DNA of 8,070 nucleotides from Candidatus Bathyarchaeota archaeon (GTDB lineage: Archaea > Thermoproteota > Bathyarchaeia > Bathyarchaeales > Bathycorpusculaceae): positions 1 to 8,070 of the forward strand of contig JAGTRA010000042.1 of assembly GCA_018396935.1 (NCBI GenBank), given 5' to 3'. The notes beneath the pieces were generated by a model. The model was not told the DNA's origin. It made no database searches and saw only the letters and a program-made list of their open reading frames with translations. This document shows, piece by piece, positions 1 to 5,890 of this stretch; position 1 is the stretch's first letter, and each line of letters opens with the position of its first letter. Position numbers and translations under genes: made by a program.

Positions 1-182
1 GCGGGCACGTACACATTGGCTACGGACTTGACTCGGCGGTAGCCATCCATTGTGGAGAGAACTCTCCTAACCTCCCCCATGAATGAAACTAGGAGGGTTT
101 TCATCTCGCATCCTTTATATTGATGATATAGTATCTCAGCTTCAACGCCGTCTATGCCCACTTTAATAGGTCGCCTATTCAA
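1..182 (-). CDS. cbiZ: Adenosylcobinamide amidohydrolase CbiZ, N-terminal part (cut by window edge)
   Basis: An open frame runs off the left edge; about 60 codons are visible from a TTG at 182. The residues KTLLVSF, then RRVLSTMDGYRRV and VANVYVP, match my recollection of the start of the CbiZ family (formerly DUF105): a hydrophobic strand, a VLS-T/S element, a glycine turn and an N-x-x-VP strand. CbiZ hydrolyses adenosylcobinamide to adenosylcobyric acid and aminopropanol, the archaeal route for salvaging cobinamide. The gene follows cobN after 47 nt and is probably in the same operon as the BtuFCD-like importer, which fits a corrinoid salvage role. The start is uncertain. TTG 180-182 follows an in-frame stop directly and has only a distant GAGGG (194-198). 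GTG 159-161 has no clear site. ATG 102-104 has AAGGA six bases upstream. I favour a long form because residues before the ATG look like real beta strands. The catalytic core lies outside the window, so the family call rests on a short stretch. Confidence 0.62.
   Translation of the reverse strand, partial: MNRRPIKVGIDGVEAEILYHQYKGCEMKTLLVSFMGEVRRVLSTMDGYRRVKSVANVYVP
111..115 (-). promoter_or_regulatory. Possible ribosome binding site inside the cbiZ N-terminus
   Basis: On the coding strand this reads AAGGA, six bases before an in-frame ATG at 102-104. If used, cbiZ would be 26 residues shorter than the TTG form and the gap after cobN would grow to 125 nt. It competes with the TTG (180-182) and GTG (159-161) starts, and the sequence alone does not settle which is used. 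Confidence 0.35.
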
Positions 183-229
183 TTAAACCACAACCCTCAG
201 GCGCTTAGTAATTAACGGATATAGCCTCA

Positions 230-3200
230 TCATATTTTCCCAGCCTTATCCTCAAGAAGACCCTCAAGACTTAGATACAAACTCCTAAGTTTTGCTTTTA
301 TCTCTCCAGAGGCTTGCCACATACCTCTCTCAATAGCTTCCATAAGCCTCTCAAGAATATTCTGGAGGGCATAAGGGTTAACTTTCTTCATCCACTCCTG
401 CATTTCAGGGTTTAGGGCATACTTCTTCGCGAGTTCCTCATACATCCAATCCTCTATGGCCTCCTCTGTAGCATCCCACCCAAATACAAAGTCTAAAGCT
501 CTGGAGAGGTCCCCAGCACCCTTGTATCCATGTCTCTTCATGCCATTGATCCATTTTGGATTTAGGAGTCTAGCCCTGAATACATGTTTAATCTCCTCTT
601 GGGTGCTCCTCACTTTAACTCTATCTGGATCTGAGCTATCACCATAGTAGGAGCGTGGAGCTTTTCCGGTGAGAACTTTTATAGTGACGTCCATTCCGCC
701 ATGAGCATCGTACCAATCATCGCCTGAAAGCAGATCATATTCACGAGTATCGATGTTTTTAACAGTCAATTCAATTCCGCTTAAGCGTTTCTTAAAAAGT
801 TCAGGGCTATGGAAGCCATACTTTCGGCGGCTGTAAGCATAGCACCCCCAAGTTATATACACTTCCGCTAGATCCTTTTGGCTTCTCCAGTTTTTGGAGT
901 CTATCAGTTCACTTACACCACAACCATAGGCTCCAGGGCGATCGCTGAAAACGCGGAGTAAGGCTTGGGATTTAGCCTCTTCCGGGTCTAAACCTCTACT
1001 TATAAGCTCAGAGATGTCGGATTTAACGTGCTTAGCTATATAGTTCATCTCAAGGGGTTCATCAAGGTTTGCAACCATCTCCACAGCTTCATCAATTAAG
1101 TGGATGATATTAGGAAATGTGTCCCTAAAGAGTCCACTTGCCCTAACGACGACGTCAATCCTTGGACGCTTAAGCTCATTCAGAGGAATAACCTCTAAGC
1201 CTACAACTCTACCGCTGGTCTTTTCCCAGATCGGCTTAACACCCATAAGGTATAGGATCTCAGCAATGTCATCACCTTTATTCTTCATAGCATCAGTAGC
1301 CCACACTACTATGCCAACGCTTTCGGGATATTTACCCTCATCCTTTAAGTATCTTTCAATAAGAGCTTGAGCTAGAGACATACCGACTCTCCAAGCTGCT
1401 TGAGAGGGTATGGCTCTTGGATCCACTGAGTAGAAGTTTCTACCTGTAGGCAATATGTCAGCCATCCCCCTCGTTGGAGAGCCAGAGGGCCCAGGCGGGA
1501 TATAGGCAGCTTCACATGCAGAAATTGCATGAAGCAGTTCATTTTTTGTGTCTCTTAAAGCTGGAACTAGAAAATCTGCGATGTATTCAAGACACCGCCT
1601 AATTTTCTCACTTGTTCCACCGAGAAGTTCTATAGTGATGTTATCTATAACTTCCTTCTTAAAGCCTAACTCATGAAAACGCTTTATAAGTTTGAGGGAT
1701 AGATCGTCAACTTCCTCAATTATGTCGCCATTAGCTCGGCCTTTAATACTTGCCTTTCCTATATTTTCTTGAAGTTCGTTAAAGTCATACCCCTTTAATT
1801 CAGCAATAGCCTCTCTTAGAGAAGGAACGTCCCCATTACTTAATCTAGTTAATGCAACTAAATACCTGTCTAGGCGATCTCCTTCCGGTGGTTGCCCCAA
1901 GACATGTAAGCCATCATTAACGAGAGTGTCTGAAATCTCGTGAAGATATCCGTGAAGTTTCTCTATGAAATAATCAAAATTAGAGAAAGCCTCCTCCTTG
2001 TTTATCCCTAAGTCATCGCATAGCTTAGCTTGCTCAACTTTAGCCCATATCTGCTCCATTAAAGCTGGAATTTTAGCTTGATCAGACACTTTAGCGTGAT
2101 AATACTCTTGCAGGAGCACCTCTAGCTCAGCAAGCTCCTCATAAAGATCAGCCTTAGTCATAACTGGAACAAGATGATCGATTATACAGCAGTAGCTCCT
2201 ACGCTTTGCTTGAGTGCCCTCCCCGGGGTTGTTTATTATATATGGGTATACGTGGGGTAAATCAGCTATCATAAAATCTGGGAAGCATGAAGAAGAAAGC
2301 CCAACGGATTTTCCTGGAAGCCACTCCAACGTCCCATGCTTTCCAATGTGAAAAATTACATCAGCTTTAAACACATCGCGAATCCAACGATAGTAAGCGT
2401 AATAATGGTGGGGTGGGGGGATGTCTGGACTATGGTATATGGATGCAGGATCCTCAAGGAAGCCTCTAGGCGGTTGAAGCCCAATGAATACGTTGCCATT
2501 TATTATTCCAGGGATTAGGATTTCACCCTCATAGACGAAAAGCCCTCCAGGAGGTTTACCCCATTGTTTTTCAATTTTCTCTCTTACATCGACAGGAAGC
2601 TCCATAAACCACTTTTCATATTGCTCGGATGAAACTTTAGCTACTGCCCTCTCAGCCATCCCTTTTAGATTTATCCATCTCCGATCATTAGTTAACCTCT
2701 GCATAAATTCTTCAATGAGTTTCTGGCCGTCGTCAGGGATATGGTCGACTTTGTAGCCTCTGGACTTAAGCTCCTTTAAAAGATTTAGTACTGAAGAGGG
2801 GGAATCTAAGCCGAAGGCATCTCCTATCGTATCATTTCGAGGCGGGTAGTTGTGGAATATTATCGCGACACGCTTTTCACTATTGGGTTTATGCTTAAGT
2901 AAAGCCCACTTAATAGCTAAGCTGACAAGCTTACGAATCCTCTCAGGGATTGGTGAAAACCTTACTACTCTAGCTCCGGTGATAGGGTCCCAATCACTGA
3001 AACTCTTTGCAGCCACAGGAACTGTTATAATGTTTCCATTAAACTCGGGCATAACTACATTAGGGGGCAAGTCGATGATGCTAAGGCCCTGAGTAGAATT
3101 ATTCCAATCCTCAAAGGTATTCCAAGTCAGGATAGCCTTCAAAATGGGAACATTAAGTCTCTCTTTCAAGATATTTTCCGCACTAGTTGCCTGCCCCATG

Positions 3201-3982
3201 TACATAGAAAGTGAAAACATTAGCAGACTTATCACGGCATCTACAAGAACACGACCATCTTTCATAAAGTAAGTCTCTATAACCCACTCTAAACCCTCAC
3301 CACTTGATATAGGATCGCTAGCGCTCGTAAAGAATACTGGGATTACGTTAGCCTCGTGTCTCTCGATTTCTCTTATTACTTCATCCACAAATGTGGTGTC
3401 GCCCGACTGCCAGTGAGTTTGATGAAACCAAACGCCTATAGTTGGCCTGCCAGCAATATACTTTTTGGCCATGTACTCCTGTAAGGTGGGAATTTTCTCG
3501 AAGTCTGGGTGGTATATGCCATGCCATTGAGGCTTCTCTGGGGGTATAACATCATAGGTGGTGCCTAAAAATTTATTAGCTAAATATAGGATCAAGTTCT
3601 CAAAGTTTTTAACTCCCCCATAATTTGTGTAATCTAGGATGAGGTCATAATCTTTTTGACTCACGGTGGATATGCTTCTAAGATTGAGACTATACCTTGC
3701 TCCTATGGTGCCAGCAAAAATTGGGACACCAGCCTTCTTCACGGTTGAAACTATTTCCTCAAAGTATGGTGGCTCGCCCATCAGATGAAAAATAACTATG
3801 TGAGAGTTTGAGGCGAATTCTATGAAACTCCTTACAGCGTCTTCATAAAGGAGGTCCTCTCCTGTTCTAACTTGGATTGTGAAAAACTCGCCATATCTGT
3901 CCCTTAGGGATTTAACTGCTGAACGAAGAGGCGCAACATCGTGGATATATGTAGTTACATACGCCAACTTAAGGTTATTCAT
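230..3982 (-). CDS. cobN: CobN-family tetrapyrrole metal chelatase, large subunit
   Basis: This 1250-residue protein is full length for the CobN/ChlH family, whose members bind the tetrapyrrole and carry out metal insertion with an ATPase partner. The diagnostic motifs occur in the expected order: GLQPPRGF (501-508) followed by a D-P-x-x-x-Y-H-S-P-D-I-P-P-P stretch, HIGKHGTLEWLPGK (545-558) in the active-site domain, INNPGEGTQAKRR (583-595), PPGPSGSPTRG (829-839), RAIPSQAAWRVG (856-867) and FSDRPGAYGCGV (1012-1023). The C-terminal part with MKRHGYKGAGDL (1148-1159) and a helical tail near 1190-1240 is more like CobN than ChlH. It is probably cytoplasmic. The ATG at 3980-3982 has GGTGA (tcacc, 3989-3993) six bases upstream and lies 16 nt after btuD. 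CobN classically inserts Co2+ into hydrogenobyrinic a,c-diamide, but archaeal homologues are poorly characterised and archaea usually insert cobalt early with CbiX/CbiK. The true substrate and metal are therefore inferred. A ChlD-like gene upstream in the operon supplies a plausible ATPase partner. Confidence 0.9.
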   Translation of the reverse strand: MNNLKLAYVTTYIHDVAPLRSAVKSLRDRYGEFFTIQVRTGEDLLYEDAVRSFIEFASNSHIVIFHLMGEPPYFEEIVSTVKKAGVPIFAGTIGARYSLNLRSISTVSQKDYDLILDYTNYGGVKNFENLILYLANKFLGTTYDVIPPEKPQWHGIYHPDFEKIPTLQEYMAKKYIAGRPTIGVWFHQTHWQSGDTTFVDEVIREIERHEANVIPVFFTSASDPISSGEGLEWVIETYFMKDGRVLVDAVISLLMFSLSMYMGQATSAENILKERLNVPILKAILTWNTFEDWNNSTQGLSIIDLPPNVVMPEFNGNIITVPVAAKSFSDWDPITGARVVRFSPIPERIRKLVSLAIKWALLKHKPNSEKRVAIIFHNYPPRNDTIGDAFGLDSPSSVLNLLKELKSRGYKVDHIPDDGQKLIEEFMQRLTNDRRWINLKGMAERAVAKVSSEQYEKWFMELPVDVREKIEKQWGKPPGGLFVYEGEILIPGIINGNVFIGLQPPRGFLEDPASIYHSPDIPPPHHYYAYYRWIRDVFKADVIFHIGKHGTLEWLPGKSVGLSSSCFPDFMIADLPHVYPYIINNPGEGTQAKRRSYCCIIDHLVPVMTKADLYEELAELEVLLQEYYHAKVSDQAKIPALMEQIWAKVEQAKLCDDLGINKEEAFSNFDYFIEKLHGYLHEISDTLVNDGLHVLGQPPEGDRLDRYLVALTRLSNGDVPSLREAIAELKGYDFNELQENIGKASIKGRANGDIIEEVDDLSLKLIKRFHELGFKKEVIDNITIELLGGTSEKIRRCLEYIADFLVPALRDTKNELLHAISACEAAYIPPGPSGSPTRGMADILPTGRNFYSVDPRAIPSQAAWRVGMSLAQALIERYLKDEGKYPESVGIVVWATDAMKNKGDDIAEILYLMGVKPIWEKTSGRVVGLEVIPLNELKRPRIDVVVRASGLFRDTFPNIIHLIDEAVEMVANLDEPLEMNYIAKHVKSDISELISRGLDPEEAKSQALLRVFSDRPGAYGCGVSELIDSKNWRSQKDLAEVYITWGCYAYSRRKYGFHSPELFKKRLSGIELTVKNIDTREYDLLSGDDWYDAHGGMDVTIKVLTGKAPRSYYGDSSDPDRVKVRSTQEEIKHVFRARLLNPKWINGMKRHGYKGAGDLSRALDFVFGWDATEEAIEDWMYEELAKKYALNPEMQEWMKKVNPYALQNILERLMEAIERGMWQASGEIKAKLRSLYLSLEGLLEDKAGKI

Positions 3983-3988
3983 CTCTAG

Positions 3989-3993
3989 TCACC
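3989..3993 (-). promoter_or_regulatory. Ribosome binding site of cobN
   Basis: On the coding strand this reads GGTGA, complementary to the UCACC of the archaeal 16S tail, with six bases to the ATG at 3980-3982. It supports this start and lies in the 16-nt gap after the btuD stop (TAA, 3999-4001). Confidence 0.55.
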
Positions 3994-3998
3994 AACTC

Positions 3999-4823
3999 TT
4001 ATGATAGTATGGGAGTCTCCTTAACACTAACATCCCCACTTATGGGAGTAGATTCTATGGGCACAACGTGAGGTTTACCTGAGGATAACTTGTAGACTCT
4101 AGCCTTAACACCGTAAACAGCCATTATGTTTTCCTCATTTATTACGACCTCCGGAGCCCCGGCTGCAAATATGCGACCACTTTTTAGCATGACAACTTTG
4201 TCTGAATATCTACTTGCAAGGTTTAGGTCATGCATGGCCATTATCACGGATATTCCCATACTCCTGCTTAGGTTTCGAATTAAATCTAGGACCTCAAGCT
4301 GATGTTTAATATCTAAATTGCTGGTGGGCTCGTCTAAAAGGAGAATCTTTGGTTGCTGAGCTAAAGCTCTCGCGATAATTACCTTTTGCTGTTCTCCACC
4401 GCTAAGCTCGTTAAAGTGGCGTGATGCCATATTTTCTATGCCAAGAAGCTTAAGAGTTTCTGCAACTACTTCGATATCTTTATCGCTTATGTTCCAGCCT
4501 ATGTACGGCTTTCTACCCGCAAGCACTACATCAAAAACCGTAAATGGAAAGACGCTTGAGCCAATATTCTGTGGGACGTAACCCATAACCTTAGATAAGT
4601 CCTTAGCCTTCATGGCGGATGCTGCTGCGCCATTAATATAGACAACGCCGCAGTGGGGTCTTAAGATGCCATCAATACACTTTAGGAGAGTGCTCTTTCC
4701 GGAGCCATTTGGACCTAAAAGACTCAATATTTCGCCAGGATTAAGCTCAAAATTCACGTTTTCAAGAGCGGGGACGCTTTTATAGCTAAATGAAATCCCA
4801 CGTACTACAAGTTTCAATGCCAT
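3999..4823 (-). CDS. btuD: Corrinoid/iron-complex ABC transporter ATP-binding protein
   Basis: This 274-residue nucleotide-binding subunit has all the ABC ATPase motifs: Walker A GPNGSGKST (37-45), Q-loop around YVPQ (82-85), signature LSGGEQQK (140-147), Walker B ILLLDEP (160-166), D-loop SNLD (168-171) and switch His in AMHDLN (H198). Layout and length match the BtuD/FecE/FhuC group that powers import of corrinoids, heme and siderophores. It would act at the cytoplasmic face with the adjacent permease. A tail of about 25 residues after the core (250-274) has no recognised motif. The upstream ATG (4821-4823) overlaps the permease gene by 10 nt, but its GGAGGT (4825-4830) lies only one base away, too close for normal initiation. 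A TTG two codons later (4815-4817) would have a 7-nt spacing and a 4-nt overlap with the permease stop, so it may be the real start. Substrate assignment to corrinoid comes from the neighbouring cbiZ and cobN, not from the ATPase itself. Confidence 0.93.
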   Translation of the reverse strand: MALKLVVRGISFSYKSVPALENVNFELNPGEILSLLGPNGSGKSTLLKCIDGILRPHCGVVYINGAAASAMKAKDLSKVMGYVPQNIGSSVFPFTVFDVVLAGRKPYIGWNISDKDIEVVAETLKLLGIENMASRHFNELSGGEQQKVIIARALAQQPKILLLDEPTSNLDIKHQLEVLDLIRNLSRSMGISVIMAMHDLNLASRYSDKVVMLKSGRIFAAGAPEVVINEENIMAVYGVKARVYKLSSGKPHVVPIESTPISGDVSVKETPILS

Positions 4824-5890
4824 AACCTCCTTTTCTTGCTCAATAGTATGTATAAGAAGAAGGGAACTCCAAGAAGGGAGGTTATTATACCAACAGGGAC
4901 TTCAGCAGGCATGAGGATAAGCCGACCCACAGTATCTGAGCAAAGAAGGAGGAAGCCGCCTATAAGGGCGCTACATGGTATTAAATAACGGTGATCAGTT
5001 CCAATTATCATCCTAGATATATGGGGTGAGATGAGACAGATGAAGCCTATTACGCCTGTGAAGGCTATTATACTTGCTGTAGAGAGGGATGACAGTACCA
5101 TAGTTATAACTAGTAGCCGCTTTGGATTTACTCCTAGACTTACTGCTACATCCTCCCCCATGCTTACAACGTTAATATTCCATGATTGTTGAATCATCAA
5201 GAGGGCTGTTAATACAACTATAGGCGACACAATGATGACAGCATCCCATGTTGCCACGTGAAGGCCTCCCATAAGCCAAAAGACTATAGCCCTAACAGCC
5301 TGATGCTCAGGCGCTAAATACTGAATTAGCGAAAGCATGGCGGAGAATAAATAGCCCACAGCAACTCCTGCTAATATGACGGTTTCAGGAGTTATCCCCC
5401 TTAAACGGGCAATACCGTAAACCATAGCCATAGCAAGCATGCCGAAAACGAAAGCATTTGTTATGAGGAGGTACTTCCCATACCCAGCTATAACACCTAT
5501 GCCAAAGACTGTAGCTAGGGCGGCTCCAAATCCCGCAGCCGCTGAAATCCCTAGGATATAGGATGACACAAGGGGGTTACGGAGAACGCCTTGTAATGTC
5601 GCACCAGAAGCTGCAAGTCCCGCTCCGGCTGCAACCGCCAACAGGACACGGGGAAGCCTAAGATTCCATACTATGGTCTCGGTAATTTTATCCGCAGGGG
5701 GAATATTAAGGAATCGTAGAAGTTTGGAGGATATAACTTGTACAGCCTCAATAAAGCGTGGAGAGCCAGCTCCTAAACTAACTGAAACAATCATCATAAC
5801 TATTATGGCTGAGAAAATGGATAGGAGAGTTAGGATTTTCATTCTTCGACTTCTTTTATAAATCTCCTTAAGCTCAATTGTGGACTTCAT
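4814..5890 (-). CDS. btuC: Corrinoid/iron-complex ABC transporter permease (FecCD/BtuC family)
   Basis: This 358-residue, strongly hydrophobic protein has the FecCD/BtuC pattern of about ten membrane helices. Recognisable elements are WNLRLPRVLLA (75-85), the LQGVLRNPLVSSYILG segment (99-114), the cytoplasmic MGEDVAVSLGV region (244-254) expected to contact the ATPase, GFICLISPHISRMIIGTDHR (282-301) and a final helix ending in a basic LSKKRR tail. By comparison with E. coli BtuC, R78 in the LRLPR motif and R301 in TDHR match the two arginines (R56, R295) that dock the binding protein's glutamates. The start at 5888-5890 overlaps the stop of the binding-protein gene as ATGA, so translation is probably coupled; no strong ribosome binding site precedes it. 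A first hydrophobic helix begins near residue 17. It should work as a homodimer with two copies of the adjacent ATPase. Corrinoid is the most likely cargo given cbiZ and cobN nearby, but heme or another chelate cannot be excluded by sequence. Confidence 0.92.
   Translation of the reverse strand: MKSTIELKEIYKRSRRMKILTLLSIFSAIIVMMIVSVSLGAGSPRFIEAVQVISSKLLRFLNIPPADKITETIVWNLRLPRVLLAVAAGAGLAASGATLQGVLRNPLVSSYILGISAAAGFGAALATVFGIGVIAGYGKYLLITNAFVFGMLAMAMVYGIARLRGITPETVILAGVAVGYLFSAMLSLIQYLAPEHQAVRAIVFWLMGGLHVATWDAVIIVSPIVVLTALLMIQQSWNINVVSMGEDVAVSLGVNPKRLLVITMVLSSLSTASIIAFTGVIGFICLISPHISRMIIGTDHRYLIPCSALIGGFLLLCSDTVGRLILMPAEVPVGIITSLLGVPFFLYILLSKKRRLWH
4825..4830 (-). promoter_or_regulatory. Ribosome binding site that decides the btuD start
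   Basis: On the coding strand this reads AAGGAGGT, a perfect core, but it ends one base before the ATG at 4821-4823. Measured to the TTG at 4815-4817 the gap is seven bases, the normal distance. The TTG overlaps the btuC stop as TTGA, like the ATGA overlap one gene earlier. The site therefore favours a TTG start two codons inside the longest frame. Confidence 0.6.

Noticed and set aside
217..224. TATA-like GCTATATCC on the coding strand near the end of cobN as a cbiZ promoter
   Set aside because: It is a poor match to an archaeal TATA box, has no clear BRE, and similar AT-rich strings occur inside the coding regions.
183..229. Terminator or cobalamin riboswitch between cobN and cbiZ
   Set aside because: Only a short CCTCAGG palindrome is present. 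There is no stable hairpin with a T-run, and the gap is too small for a cobalamin riboswitch, which is also not expected in archaea.
456..3092. Plus-strand open frames inside cobN (456-647, 1104-1370, 2336-2518, 2850-3092)
   Set aside because: They lie opposite strongly conserved CobN codons, have no recognisable domains or ribosome binding sites, and are short low-information frames expected on the antisense strand.
230..3982. Assignment of the large protein as magnesium chelatase ChlH
   Set aside because: The C-terminal motifs (MKRHGYKGAGDL and the helical tail) and the corrinoid gene context fit CobN better, and there are no chlorophyll genes in the window.
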